A stretch of DNA of 64,000 bases from SAR86 cluster bacterium (GTDB taxonomy: Bacteria; Pseudomonadota; Gammaproteobacteria; Magnimaribacterales; Magnimaribacteraceae): positions 124,001 through 188,000 of the forward strand of contig JAQWNM010000010.1 in NCBI GenBank assembly GCA_029268615.1, in the 5' to 3' direction. The number at the start of each line of letters is the position of its first letter. The stretch's first letter is position 1. The position numbers and the translations under genes were made by a program. Positions 37,892-47,709 of the stretch are shown here, piece after piece. The notes beneath the pieces are model-generated. The model was given only the letters and a program-made list of their open reading frames with translations, had not been told where the DNA came from and did not search any database.

Positions 37892-40312
37892 TTAAAATTG
37901 GCTACCAATTTCAAATTGAAAACCTTCAGTTTCATCTAACTCGCCCTGATTAAAGGGCTTAGATATGGCAAAGGACATAGGGCCCAATTGAGTAATCCAA
38001 GACACCCCAAAGCCAAACGAATACCTTAATTCACCAATATCTAATTCACTGCAATTTACATTATATTGAGTTTCTTTACATTCTTTAGCGAAAACATTTC
38101 CTGCATCTATAAAAATAGAACTTCTTAGAGATCTCTGATCTTCTAAAAATGGTAACTTAAAAATAAAATCTAACCCACCCTCAAGCAAATAAGCTCCGCC
38201 AATTGATCTATCATCTTGATAGGAATATGGATTATAAATAAAATTTCCATCCTCACCCTGTAATGGGTTACCTTCATTATCTAAATAATATGGCGAAGGA
38301 GTAGCTCTAGGTCCAAGAGTATTTTGTTTAAAACCCCTTACTGAACCAACTCCTCCAGAATAAAAATGTTCGAAAAATGGAGGCACTTCAGTATCTCCAT
38401 AAGCCTCTAATGCGCCTAATTCTCCCCTTAAACCTATTATTAATCTTCCTCCAAAGAGAGGTTTAAAATACTTATGCCTATAAGTCGCCCTTAAATAAGT
38501 TAGAGAACTTCCAGGAACAGTTACCTGCAATGCCAAAGATTGTGACTGACCGGCCGTAGGAAAAATACCTCTATTTAAAGTAACCTTTGACCATACTAGT
38601 TGAGTTTTTAAGACTTCAAAATCCGTCCCTTCTGAAGAAATGAAATCGATAATTTGCGAAGCTGGCAAGGAGCCTGCATCTATCTGCGTATGATCATAAT
38701 TTAGATTGAGACCAATTCTTTCAATATCAGAAATTGGAAATCCGAATTGGATTCCAGCTCCATAAGAGTCAGATGTATAACTTGCTATATTAAATTCTCC
38801 ATAATCAGATTCACGAAAGTACAAACTATAACCTCTACTCACACCTTCAGAAGTATAATAAGGATCCCCATAATTAAAAGAATAATTTGTTTGCCAATCA
38901 CTTTTATTGATTCCTATTCCTACTTGCTTGCCTGTGCCAAATGCATTATTTTCTGAATAATTTAAACCCAGAGTCATGCCATAAGCGCCATAGCCAAGGC
39001 TACCTCCTACACTTCCTGAATACTCCTCTTCAACAGTAAATTCAACATCTATCTGATCAGATACGCCAGGTACTGGCTTAGTTTCTGATTCAACTTCTTT
39101 AAAGAAACCTAAACGTTCAAGTCTAAGCTTTGAATTTTCAATTAACTGATTGGATGCCCAAGCGCCCTCCATTTGTCTTAATTCCCTTCTCAAGACTACA
39201 TCGTGTGTTCTTTCATTTCCTTTGAAAGAAATTCGCCTAACATAAGTTCTTTGTTTAGCATCGACATAGAATGTTAGGTCAACTTCACCTGTTTCATCAT
39301 TTACTTCTGGTACTCCCTTTATCTCAGCAAAGGTATATCCTTCGTTTCCTAAAATATTAGTAAATAATTCTTCAGTTTCAGTAATTAATATTTGAGAAAA
39401 TATCTCTCCTTTCTGTATTAGTACTAACTGATTTAAAATTGCTTCATCTATAGGAAGATCTCCTGCTATATCTATATCATTAACTATAAAAGTATTACCT
39501 TCTGTTATATTTAAAGTTATAAAAACAGACTTTTTATCATGAGAAATAGAAACTTGCGATGAATCAAGTTCAAATTCTACATAACCTCTATCTTTATAAA
39601 ATGAAGTTAAGGTTTCCATATCACCTTTTAACTTTTCTCTAGAATATCTATCATCATTTTTAAAAAAAGAAAGCCATCCTCCGACGCTTAATTCAAAACC
39701 TTTTAAAAGCTCTTCATCTAAGAAAGAATTGTTTCCTATAATATTAATATTTGAAATCTTTGAAACTTCCCCTTCCTCTATCTCAATCTTTACTCCAACC
39801 CTATTTCTTGGCTCACTTTCAGCTTTAACATCTACTTTTGCACCATACCTACCCTGACTTATATATTGTCTGTTCAATTCTAAACTCAGTCCGTCCAAAA
39901 TAGATCGTTTAAACACCTGCCCTTCAGATAAACCAGCCCCTTTAAGGCCTTTCATGAGATCCTCAGTTTTTAAAGCCTTATTTCCTTCTATCTCTATAGA
40001 GGCTATAGAAGGCCTTTCCTGTATATTAATAATCAAGGTGTCTCCATCTCTACCAATCTCTATATCATCAAATTGACCAGTTGAAAATAGAGACTTACTC
40101 ACATCAATTAAAGCATAACTATCTGCTGAGTCTCCTACAGATAAAGGCATAGCGGAGAAAACACTTCCTGCTGAAACTCTTTGTAAACCACTTATCCTGA
40201 TATCACTTATTACCCATTCTTCAGCACTCAAGGTTACTGGCGACAATAAGCTTAATGACATAATTAATCCTAAAAATAGAGTATGTATATAAGTCTTGTT
40301 AAAAAAAAGCAC
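37892..40312 (-). CDS. bamA: Outer-membrane protein assembly factor BamA
   Basis: Omp85 protein that inserts beta-barrel proteins in the outer membrane. 806 residues: signal peptide to about 30, five POTRA domains (first begins EEWVISDIRISGLQRVS), then a 16-strand barrel with the loop 6 motif VRGF in GGVGSVRGFKQNTLGPR and a C-terminal strand ending FQFEIGSQF (terminal Phe). The start is GTG overlapping the rseP stop by one base (TAGTG). Confidence 0.96.
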   Translation of the reverse strand: MLFFNKTYIHTLFLGLIMSLSLLSPVTLSAEEWVISDIRISGLQRVSAGSVFSAMPLSVGDSADSYALIDVSKSLFSTGQFDDIEIGRDGDTLIINIQERPSIASIEIEGNKALKTEDLMKGLKGAGLSEGQVFKRSILDGLSLELNRQYISQGRYGAKVDVKAESEPRNRVGVKIEIEEGEVSKISNINIIGNNSFLDEELLKGFELSVGGWLSFFKNDDRYSREKLKGDMETLTSFYKDRGYVEFELDSSQVSISHDKKSVFITLNITEGNTFIVNDIDIAGDLPIDEAILNQLVLIQKGEIFSQILITETEELFTNILGNEGYTFAEIKGVPEVNDETGEVDLTFYVDAKQRTYVRRISFKGNERTHDVVLRRELRQMEGAWASNQLIENSKLRLERLGFFKEVESETKPVPGVSDQIDVEFTVEEEYSGSVGGSLGYGAYGMTLGLNYSENNAFGTGKQVGIGINKSDWQTNYSFNYGDPYYTSEGVSRGYSLYFRESDYGEFNIASYTSDSYGAGIQFGFPISDIERIGLNLNYDHTQIDAGSLPASQIIDFISSEGTDFEVLKTQLVWSKVTLNRGIFPTAGQSQSLALQVTVPGSSLTYLRATYRHKYFKPLFGGRLIIGLRGELGALEAYGDTEVPPFFEHFYSGGVGSVRGFKQNTLGPRATPSPYYLDNEGNPLQGEDGNFIYNPYSYQDDRSIGGAYLLEGGLDFIFKLPFLEDQRSLRSSIFIDAGNVFAKECKETQYNVNCSELDIGELRYSFGFGVSWITQLGPMSFAISKPFNQGELDETEGFQFEIGSQF

Positions 40313-41691
40313 TAAATTATCCTCATAACATCATTAAAGATAGCAAAAATCATCAAGCTACCTATAAATAAAATACTTAATCGAAAAGCGTATTCTAGAA
40401 AGTTTTCAGAAATAGGCGAACCTTTTATTTTTTCGATTATTATTAGAAAGATCTGACCTCCATCTAAAATGGGAATTGGCAATAAATTTATTAAACCTAA
40501 ATTGATACTTATAAAAGCCATTAAAGAAAAAAATGATATTAAACCAGTCTTAGCAGCTGATCCTGCCATCATAGAAATCTGTATAGGTCCACCAATATTA
40601 TCAGCGTTTACGCTTCCAAATATCATTTTTTTAATAGATTCAAGAATTAGTAAAGAAAAGTTTAGAGTTTGGTCAACAGCCTTAATGAAAGAAGAGATTA
40701 AATCTAGTTTGGTATAAATAATTAGCTCTTCAGGAAAATCTTCTATAGAAGAAATTCTAGTTACACCTAATCTACCTCTAGATATTCCGGAATCAAAAAT
40801 TTTCTCTTCTACCACAGTCGAAATTATGAGTTCTTCTTTATTCCTAATAACCTTAATATCAACTAATCTTCCTTTATTAAAGTTAATTTCCTCTACCAAG
40901 TGACTCCATGTTTCTATTTTTTTATTATCTATTTCTATAATTAGATCTTGGGACTGAAGTCCTGATACTTCGGCAGGACTGCCATCTAAAATAGATGAAA
41001 TCTTTGCTGGAATATAAGGACTTATTCCAAATGATCTAGTAAGATTTTCTTCACTTGATATTTTATAAGGTTTAATAATTTCAACAAAAGTTATTTTTTC
41101 TTCTTTTGAGATGTTATCAATATAGTGTATTTCAAAATTTCCAGATGACCCTGCATTTGATAATAATACTCTATTGAGATCTGTAAAAGTTTGTAATGGA
41201 GTGTCATTTATAGAAAGAATTAAATCTCCTGTGGAAAGATCAGATTCATATGCCATTGTATCTGGATAGACATCTCCTACAACGGGCGCTAATTCTTTCA
41301 CCCCAACCATAAATGATATTAAATAAATACAAATAGCTAATAAAAAATTTGCTGCCGGACCTGAAGCAGCAATAAATGCTCTTTTTCCTGCCGAAGCATT
41401 TAGTATTGAATTGCCTTTGTCTTTCTCTGGAAGTTCTTCATTTACTAAAAAAACATCCTCTCCCTGCATTTGAACGTAACCCCCTAGAGGAAAAAGTCCA
41501 AATGCAAATTCTGTTCCATATTTATCAACCCTACTAAAAAGAGTTTTGCCAAACCCAACTTTAAATCTTATTACTCGTACTTGATAATATCGTGCTGCAA
41601 GAAAATGACCCAACTCATGCACGGCAACTATAAAACTTATTAAGAAAGTTGCTGATAGGATTATTATTACTAAATTAATTAGGGGTTCCAT
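40312..41691 (-). CDS. rseP: Site-2 protease RseP
   Basis: Membrane zinc protease; in E. coli it cuts RseA to release sigma-E and clears signal peptides. 459 residues: HELGH in IVAVHELGHFLAARYY gives the zinc ligands, GGYVQMQGE is the family beta-hairpin, two PDZ domains sit in the middle, and NLLPIPILDGGQIFLIIIE supplies the LDG motif. Overlaps dxr by 17 bases. No rseA or rpoE in the window. Confidence 0.95.
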   Translation of the reverse strand: MEPLINLVIIILSATFLISFIVAVHELGHFLAARYYQVRVIRFKVGFGKTLFSRVDKYGTEFAFGLFPLGGYVQMQGEDVFLVNEELPEKDKGNSILNASAGKRAFIAASGPAANFLLAICIYLISFMVGVKELAPVVGDVYPDTMAYESDLSTGDLILSINDTPLQTFTDLNRVLLSNAGSSGNFEIHYIDNISKEEKITFVEIIKPYKISSEENLTRSFGISPYIPAKISSILDGSPAEVSGLQSQDLIIEIDNKKIETWSHLVEEINFNKGRLVDIKVIRNKEELIISTVVEEKIFDSGISRGRLGVTRISSIEDFPEELIIYTKLDLISSFIKAVDQTLNFSLLILESIKKMIFGSVNADNIGGPIQISMMAGSAAKTGLISFFSLMAFISINLGLINLLPIPILDGGQIFLIIIEKIKGSPISENFLEYAFRLSILFIGSLMIFAIFNDVMRII

Positions 41692-42850
41692 TTAATGAAT
41701 TTATTCTTTTATTTGTTTCAACTCTAGCAATTAGGTCAGTTTCAAAAATGTCTTCAATAGATTGGACACTTTTAACTTCTAATTTATCCATTATATATTC
41801 AACTAATTCCATTATTTGAAGGAATGAAATTTTCTTATCTAAAAAACTTTGCACCGCCACTTCATTTGAAGCGTTAAGCACCACCGGAGAAGTTCCGCCT
41901 TCTTTTAAAGCTCTCCTAGCTAAATTTATACTAGGAAAGTTTTCTAAATCAGGATCTGAGAAAGATAAAGAACTTAACTTTGTAAAACTAATTAATTTAG
42001 ATCCAGATTCTATCCTTGAAGGATAACCCAAACCATAAGCAATGGGAACCTTCATATCGGCAACAGAAATATGAGATAAAACTGAACCATCAATGTATTC
42101 AACCATTGAATGAATTAACCCTTCTGGATGAATAAGAACTTCAATGTCTCTTTCTTCAACACCGAATAACCATCTAGCCTCAATTATCTCAAGGCCTTTG
42201 TTCATTAAAGTAGATGAATCTACAGAAATTTTTGGCCCCATATCCCAAATAGGATGAGCAATAGCTTCATCTCGGGTAATTGAACTAAAAGTAGAAGGTT
42301 TTCTTTTTAAGAAAGGGCCGCCTGAACCAGTTATATATAATTTCTTAATATCTTTTCCATTATTATTAGAAAGACATTGATGAATTGCACTGTGTTCACT
42401 ATCCAAAGGAAAAATAACTGCCTTAGTTTTGTTTGCTAAATTATTTAATAACTCTCCAGCAACAATGTAGGACTCTTTATTTGCTAACAAAACTTTTTTG
42501 CCTGCTTCTATTGAAGAATATACTAATTGTAAACCAGAAATCCCTACCATCCCTGCTATGACAGTGTCTATAGATCCATCTTGAATATAAGAAATTAACT
42601 CCTTCTCTGATTTTATGAGGATAGTATTCAGAGAAGAGTTTGAAAGTTCTATCTGAAACAGATTAGATGCTTGCCTATCTTTTATGAATGCAAAGGTCGG
42701 TTTAAGCTCCTCACATTGTTGCATTAATAATTTATAGTTATTCAAACAAGTAATTATAGAAATTTTAAACTTTTCTGGATGTAGTTTAATTACTTCTATA
42801 GAAGAAGTTCCAATTGACCCAGTAGAACCTAATAAAGCAATTTTTTCCAT
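41675..42850 (-). CDS. dxr: 1-deoxy-D-xylulose 5-phosphate reductoisomerase
   Basis: Second step of the MEP isoprenoid pathway, NADPH-dependent. 391 residues. Nucleotide-binding GSTGSIGTSSIEVI (8-21), LLANKESYIVAGELL, the metal site PLDSEHSAIHQCL, and substrate loop GSGGPF, with HPIWDMGPKISVDSSTLMNKGLEIIEARWLF. Feeds isoprenoid units to UppS (adjacent) and IspB (60538). Confidence 0.97.
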   Translation of the reverse strand: MEKIALLGSTGSIGTSSIEVIKLHPEKFKISIITCLNNYKLLMQQCEELKPTFAFIKDRQASNLFQIELSNSSLNTILIKSEKELISYIQDGSIDTVIAGMVGISGLQLVYSSIEAGKKVLLANKESYIVAGELLNNLANKTKAVIFPLDSEHSAIHQCLSNNNGKDIKKLYITGSGGPFLKRKPSTFSSITRDEAIAHPIWDMGPKISVDSSTLMNKGLEIIEARWLFGVEERDIEVLIHPEGLIHSMVEYIDGSVLSHISVADMKVPIAYGLGYPSRIESGSKLISFTKLSSLSFSDPDLENFPSINLARRALKEGGTSPVVLNASNEVAVQSFLDKKISFLQIMELVEYIMDKLEVKSVQSIEDIFETDLIARVETNKRINSLNGTPN

Positions 42851-42860
42851 TCTTGTATGT

Positions 42861-43715
42861 TTAAGACAACATAAGAATTATTAAAACTATTATAGGAAAA
42901 ACTGCAAGGTGGCTATCAATTCTATCAAAAATACCGCCATGACCCGGAATGAGTTTTGAAGAATCTTTTACCCCAGATATTCTTTTAAGCATACTTTCTG
43001 TAATATCGCCTAATGCAGAAAATAGACAAATAATAATCATTATAAAAATACATGTTAAAAAAGAGATTAGTCCAAAATATGCATTCAATAAAGATATTAT
43101 CCCGGTAGTGACAAAAATCGCACCAAAAAGACCTTCTAAAGTCTTATTCGGGCTAATGCTAGGAGCAAGTTTGTTTACACCTAGTAATTTACCAAAAAAA
43201 TATGCGCAGGAATCCATTACTACACTTATAAAGACTATTAACAACAATATTAATCGTGAATTTTCGATATTTTTCATAAATAAACTAGTAGTGCCAAAAT
43301 CAAATGAAAGAATAACTAGAAGCGATGCCCAAAATGAACTATGGATTAAAAGCCCAAGAGAAAACCAACTCAAATTTAGATCAAGAAATCTAATTCCCAA
43401 GGGGTAAATAGAAATTAACACAATGGCAGCTAACCACCATAGAATTCCAAGACCAATAAAGAAATATAGAATTAAATTACTCAGATAAGGAAGGGTTAAA
43501 TAATCCAGACCCCAAATGAATAATAAAGTTATTAATATTAAAGAAATTTGTAAAATTTTTAGTGCCTTAGAAATATGTCGAAGACTGAAAAATTCTTTAG
43601 CTGACAAAAAAATTAAAACGAAACCTAAGACCTTTAGTAAATAAAATGGCAAAAATATTATAGAAAATAAAAATATAAATCCTAAAAAAATTCCTGTTAT
43701 AACTTTGGTCTTCAT
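42861..43715 (-). CDS. cdsA: Phosphatidate cytidylyltransferase
   Basis: Makes CDP-diacylglycerol for phospholipids. About 8 membrane helices; the signature is split as SISPNKTLEGLFGAIF and SSKLIPGHGGIFDRIDS. I choose ATG 43715 (284 residues, MKTKVITGIFLGF), four bases after the uppS stop; the longer form begins with TTG at 43751 inside uppS and adds 12 residues with no family support. Confidence 0.93.
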   Translation of the reverse strand: MKTKVITGIFLGFIFLFSIIFLPFYLLKVLGFVLIFLSAKEFFSLRHISKALKILQISLILITLLFIWGLDYLTLPYLSNLILYFFIGLGILWWLAAIVLISIYPLGIRFLDLNLSWFSLGLLIHSSFWASLLVILSFDFGTTSLFMKNIENSRLILLLIVFISVVMDSCAYFFGKLLGVNKLAPSISPNKTLEGLFGAIFVTTGIISLLNAYFGLISFLTCIFIMIIICLFSALGDITESMLKRISGVKDSSKLIPGHGGIFDRIDSHLAVFPIIVLIILMLS

Positions 43716-43719
43716 AAAC

Positions 43720-44448
43720 TTAGGGATTATTAAAATTTGATTTATTACCAAAATTTCTTTTTCTTCTCGTAAATTCTTTTATGGCATTTTCAAACTCTTC
43801 TTTTGTAAAGTCAGGCCATAAACAATCAGTAAAATAAAATTCCGTGTAGGCAAGCTGCCATAATAAAAAATTACTTATTCGTAATTCTCCTCCGGTTCTA
43901 ATACAAAGATCAGGATCTTTGAAATCTGATAACGAAAGATTTTTTGAAAAATCTTCTTCAGTAAAGGATTTAAGTTCGGCAGAAGATGAATAAAGTTTTT
44001 TGGTGGCTTGGAGAATATCCCATCTTCCGCCATAGCTCACAGCGATAACTAAATCTAACTTTTTACTATCAGTAGCTGTTCTAGCTTCAGAAGATTGCAT
44101 TTTTTTTCTTAAAGCTTCATCAAATTTACTTAAGTCGCCTACAAACCTTATGGCTACCTCGTTTTTTATTAAATTAGGTACTTCTTTTTCTATTGCTTGA
44201 GCAAAAAGATCCATTAGTAAAGAAACTTCTTCTTGGGATCTTTCCCAGTTTTCACTACTAAAGGCAAAGAGGGTTAAAACTTCAATCCCTATTTGAGCTG
44301 AGAATTCTACTAATTCTCTTACTTTATTGACTCCTTCTTGATGCCCAGATACGCCGGGTAATTTTTTGTCTACAGCCCATCTATTATTACCATCCATGAT
44401 GATAGCGACATGGTTTGGAAAGCTGTCTTCGCTTTGAAAAGTATTCAT
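43720..44448 (-). CDS. uppS: Undecaprenyl diphosphate synthase
   Basis: cis-Prenyltransferase making the C55 carrier for peptidoglycan and O-antigen. 242 residues. VAIIMDGNNRWA holds catalytic Asp19; LTLFAFSSENWERS and, near the end, [27 protein letters not shown] are family blocks. Seven bases follow frr. Confidence 0.96.
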   Translation of the reverse strand: MNTFQSEDSFPNHVAIIMDGNNRWAVDKKLPGVSGHQEGVNKVRELVEFSAQIGIEVLTLFAFSSENWERSQEEVSLLMDLFAQAIEKEVPNLIKNEVAIRFVGDLSKFDEALRKKMQSSEARTATDSKKLDLVIAVSYGGRWDILQATKKLYSSSAELKSFTEEDFSKNLSLSDFKDPDLCIRTGGELRISNFLLWQLAYTEFYFTDCLWPDFTKEEFENAIKEFTRRKRNFGNKSNFNNP

Positions 44449-44455
44449 GGATATT

Positions 44456-45013
44456 CTAGAAATCTAGCAGGTCTTTTTCCTTATTATCCAAAGAAGTGTC
44501 AATATTCTTTATAAATTCGTCAGTGAGATTTTGAATTAACTCTTGTCCTTTTCTGTCATCATCTTCACTAATTTCTTTTTCTTTTAGAAATTCTTTTAAT
44601 TGAGAGTTCCCATCACGCCTAATATTCCTAATAGATATTTTAGAATTCTCCGCTTCTGATTTAGCCTTCTTAATAAGATCTCTACGAGTTTCTTCAGTTA
44701 ACTTTGGAACTATAACTCTTATTTTATCCCCAGAAGTAGCTGGATTTATACCGATATCTGACTCATAGATTGCTTTCTCTATGTCAGGAAGTAAGGTAGA
44801 TTCGAAGGGTACAATAGATAATGTTGTTGCATCTTCTATGCCTATATTGGCTAATTGAGATAGCGGTGTAAGAGATCCATAATAATCTATTTTTATTGAA
44901 TCCAATAAAGAAGGATTTGCTCTTCCTGTTCTAATGGATTTAAAAGCTGTCTCCAAAGCATCTAGAGCTTTACCCATCCTATTTGTAGAATCTTCTATAA
45001 TATCTTCTAGCAT
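44456..45013 (-). CDS. frr: Ribosome recycling factor
   Basis: Splits ribosomes after termination, with EF-G. 185 residues, normal length, tRNA-like two-domain protein: RMGKALDALETAFKSIRTGRANPSLLD at the start and helix with SIRNIRRDGNSQLKEFLKEKEISEDD near the end. It starts 5 bases after tsf, where pyrH normally intervenes; no trace of pyrH remains. Confidence 0.97.
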   Translation of the reverse strand: MLEDIIEDSTNRMGKALDALETAFKSIRTGRANPSLLDSIKIDYYGSLTPLSQLANIGIEDATTLSIVPFESTLLPDIEKAIYESDIGINPATSGDKIRVIVPKLTEETRRDLIKKAKSEAENSKISIRNIRRDGNSQLKEFLKEKEISEDDDRKGQELIQNLTDEFIKNIDTSLDNKEKDLLDF

Positions 45014-45018
45014 AACTT

Positions 45019-45885
45019 CTACTCAGAATCACTAATCTGAGACATAACCTCAGTTGCAAAATCTACTTCCTCTTTTTCAATTCCTTGACCTACTTCTAAT
45101 CTAATAAATTCAGATACATTTCCATTGTTTTCTTTTAGATAGGCCTCCACAGATTTCCCTGGATCCTTTACAAAACCTTGCTTCAGAAGACTTACTTCTG
45201 AAAGATATTTATTTAACCTACCAGTGACCATCTTTTCTTGGATTTCAGCAGGTTTATTTTCTTTCGAAACTTGGGATCTTATAATATCTAGTTCTTTATC
45301 TATTAAATCTTGGCTTAAATCTTTAGGCGAAACTACCAAAGGGTTAGCAGCAGCGATATGCATAGCTATATCTTTCCCTAATTCTAAAGAGCCTTGATTT
45401 AAGGAGACAGCTGAAGCTATCTTATTATTGCTATGGATATAAAAATTTACAACCTCACCTTCAATACTTTCAACTTTTCTTATCAGAATATTCTCACCTA
45501 TCTTCTGAATCAATGATTCTCTATCATTTTCAAGTTGTTGATTAACATGATCTAAAAGACCGTCATTCAAATCATAACTTTTTGCAACAATGGAAGCTTT
45601 TTCACAGAAATCTATAAAGTTTTTATCTTTGGAAACAAAATCAGTTTCACAATTAACTTCTATCAATATCACTTTATTCTCTTTGGAGGTCTCTGCCAAT
45701 ATAATTCCTTCAGCTGCTGACCTAGTTGATTTCTTTTCAGCCTTTAATGCACTACTTTTCCTTAAATTAACTATGGCTAACTCTATATCACCTGAGGAAT
45801 CTTGAAGAGCTTTCTTGCAATCCATAAGTCCCAGACCAGTCTTTTCTCTTAAATCTTTAACTTGTGAAGCTGATATTTCTGTCAT
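45019..45885 (-). CDS. tsf: Elongation factor Ts
   Basis: Nucleotide exchange factor for EF-Tu. 288 residues. N-terminal UBA-like module with LREKTGLGLMDCKKALQDSSGDIELAI, then EVNCETDFVSKDKNF, and two subdomains. Cotranscribed with rpsB (34-base spacer), and therefore likely subject to the same S2 feedback as in E. coli. Confidence 0.97.
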   Translation of the reverse strand: MTEISASQVKDLREKTGLGLMDCKKALQDSSGDIELAIVNLRKSSALKAEKKSTRSAAEGIILAETSKENKVILIEVNCETDFVSKDKNFIDFCEKASIVAKSYDLNDGLLDHVNQQLENDRESLIQKIGENILIRKVESIEGEVVNFYIHSNNKIASAVSLNQGSLELGKDIAMHIAAANPLVVSPKDLSQDLIDKELDIIRSQVSKENKPAEIQEKMVTGRLNKYLSEVSLLKQGFVKDPGKSVEAYLKENNGNVSEFIRLEVGQGIEKEEVDFATEVMSQISDSE

Positions 45886-45919
45886 TATTTTAGCCTTATA
45901 TCTATATTAAAAATTGAAA

Positions 45920-46747
45920 TTAATAGTCTACTGGTTTCTTTCCAGAGTTAGCTACTTCTCCTTCTCCCAACTTTTCTTGCGGATTATCTTGAACTTCTTC
46001 AACTGATTCATCTTCTTTTTTTCTTGTTATAGAAGGACCAGACCCAACACTTCCTATACCTGTTGCTAATTCTAAACCCTCTAAGCAAGCATCTGAAATA
46101 GCTCTGGTAAATAATCCAATAGATCGCATTGAGTCATCATTAGCCGGTATTACATAATCTATACCTTCCGGGTCACTATTCGTGTCAACTATGCCTATGA
46201 TTGGTATTCCCATTTTTCTAGCTTCTGTTACTGCAATAGATTCTAATTTCACATCTACTACAAATAATGCATCGGGCAATCCTCCCATCTCCCTGACTCC
46301 ACCTATAGACCTCTCAAGACGATTAATTTCTCTTTCAATTTTTAAACCCTCTTTTTTTGTTAACTTAGAAAATGTTCCATCTTCTTTTTGAACAATGAGG
46401 TCTTCGAGACGTTTTATAGAAGACCTAATAGTCTTATAATTTGTAAGCATACCCCCTAACCATCTTTGGCTTACATAAGGCATTCCACATCGAGAAGCTT
46501 CAGTTTCTATAATTTTAGAAGCTGTTCTCTTTGTAGCTACAAAAAGTAATTTATTATTTTTTGAAGCTAAAGATTTAACAAATTCTATAGCTGGTGGTAA
46601 GGATTCTAGAGTTAAATTTAAATCATGAATATGAATTTTATTCCTTACTCCAAAAATATACTCTTCCATTCTTGGATTCCAATATTTGGTTTGATGACCA
46701 AAATGTGCTCCAACTTCCAGTAGGTCTTCGAGTGTTATTTCACTCAT
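45920..46747 (-). CDS. rpsB: 30S ribosomal protein S2
   Basis: 275 residues, slightly longer than the usual 240 or so because of a charged, repetitive-looking C-terminal tail after about residue 240 ([20 protein letters not shown]). Conserved blocks: [38 protein letters not shown] and [25 protein letters not shown] (46758-46753) sits 5 bases before ATG. A 190-base untranslated leader precedes it. In Pseudomonas rpsB is head-to-head with map; here dapB lies upstream on the same strand. Confidence 0.97.
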   Translation of the reverse strand: MSEITLEDLLEVGAHFGHQTKYWNPRMEEYIFGVRNKIHIHDLNLTLESLPPAIEFVKSLASKNNKLLFVATKRTASKIIETEASRCGMPYVSQRWLGGMLTNYKTIRSSIKRLEDLIVQKEDGTFSKLTKKEGLKIEREINRLERSIGGVREMGGLPDALFVVDVKLESIAVTEARKMGIPIIGIVDTNSDPEGIDYVIPANDDSMRSIGLFTRAISDACLEGLELATGIGSVGSGPSITRKKEDESVEEVQDNPQEKLGEGEVANSGKKPVDY

Positions 46748-46938
46748 ATGTGCTCCTTAAAATGTGAGCGATTATCGCTCGGGTTAAACTTCCGCATATA
46801 TCTCATTTGACTGACTAACAGAGCTTGTTGCCAGCACCCAAAAAAAGACTTAATAATACGTGCGTCTTTAATAAACAAACCTCTCAGAGAACCTTGGAGC
46901 CTCTAAAAGGAAGGCATTTATATCACAATAATAAGAAT
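46748..46938 (-). promoter_or_regulatory. rpsB 5' leader with hairpins (candidate S2 autoregulatory region)
   Basis: Gene-free 191-base stretch between dapB and rpsB. Reading the minus strand it holds a weak stem AAAGAC/GTCTTT (46869-46844, 14-base loop) ending in seven T residues, which could terminate dapB transcripts, and a perfect hairpin GAGCGA-TAA-TCGCTC (46780-46766) just before the Shine-Dalgarno. A structured leader bound by S2 controls rpsB-tsf in E. coli and relatives (established); that this leader does so is inference. A TATTAT (near 46856) might be a -10. Confidence 0.4.
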
Positions 46939-47691
46939 TTAAGAAGAAAAACTATGTATATCAGACATTTGATAGATTCCTTTGGATTGACTGCTTAGCC
47001 AAATCCCAGCTTCTAGTGCTCCTTTAGCAAAAACTCCCCTATCAGTTACTGAATGTTTTATTTCTAGAAGTTCATGTTCATTCTTAATAAAAATTTTATG
47101 TTCGCCCTTTATGTCTCCTTTTCTAATGGAAATAATATCCTTATCTCTAATTTTCTTATTTAACTTTTTATTTATTACCTTAGATAAGTATTTTGAAGTT
47201 CCTGAAGGCATATCCTTCTTATGTTTATTATGAGTTTCTTCAATTTTTATATCGTCAAAAGGTATTAAAAGATCACCTGACATCTCAATCATTTGTTCTA
47301 TAAAATTAATACCCCTACTTGTATTTGGAGTTATTAACAGAGGGATGTGTTGAGCATGCAATTCTAATTCATTACATTCTTTTTCGTTAAAACCTGTCGT
47401 ACCTATAACTAAGGGTATCTTATTTTCTGCTGCATAATTAGCAACCATTAAAGAATAATCTTTGAAAGAGAAGTCTATTATAACATCTGCATTATTACAG
47501 TTAATGAAATTAGATGATAAAAATATACCTAGCTCTTCGCGACCTAATAACTCACCTAAATCTTGACCTATTAAGTCATTATTTTTGGAACCAGAAGCTC
47601 CGACTAAGTTACATCTAGGGTGTTCTTCAGTTGCGGAAATAATCTCTTTTCCCATTTTTCCAGTTGCACCTGTTATAAAAACATTAACCAT
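46939..47691 (-). CDS. dapB: 4-hydroxy-tetrahydrodipicolinate reductase
   Basis: NAD(P)H-dependent step of diaminopimelate synthesis, making the substrate of DapD. 250 residues: Rossmann GATGKMGKEI (8-17), SGS-type ASGSKNNDLIGQDLG, VIGTTGFNE, SRGINFIEQM, and the catalytic ETHNKHKKDMPSGTS loop with His and Lys. It follows dnaJ by 18 bases in the Pseudomonas-like order grpE-dnaK-dnaJ-dapB; carA would be expected next but is 45 kb away. Confidence 0.96.
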   Translation of the reverse strand: MVNVFITGATGKMGKEIISATEEHPRCNLVGASGSKNNDLIGQDLGELLGREELGIFLSSNFINCNNADVIIDFSFKDYSLMVANYAAENKIPLVIGTTGFNEKECNELELHAQHIPLLITPNTSRGINFIEQMIEMSGDLLIPFDDIKIEETHNKHKKDMPSGTSKYLSKVINKKLNKKIRDKDIISIRKGDIKGEHKIFIKNEHELLEIKHSVTDRGVFAKGALEAGIWLSSQSKGIYQMSDIHSFSS

Positions 47692-47709
47692 CTGATCAGA
47701 TTACACTAG

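Noticed and set aside
42949-43407. 152-residue ORF antisense to cdsA
   Set aside because: Rich in Ile/Lys/Ser and mirrors the hydrophobic cdsA frame; no recognised motif or start signal.
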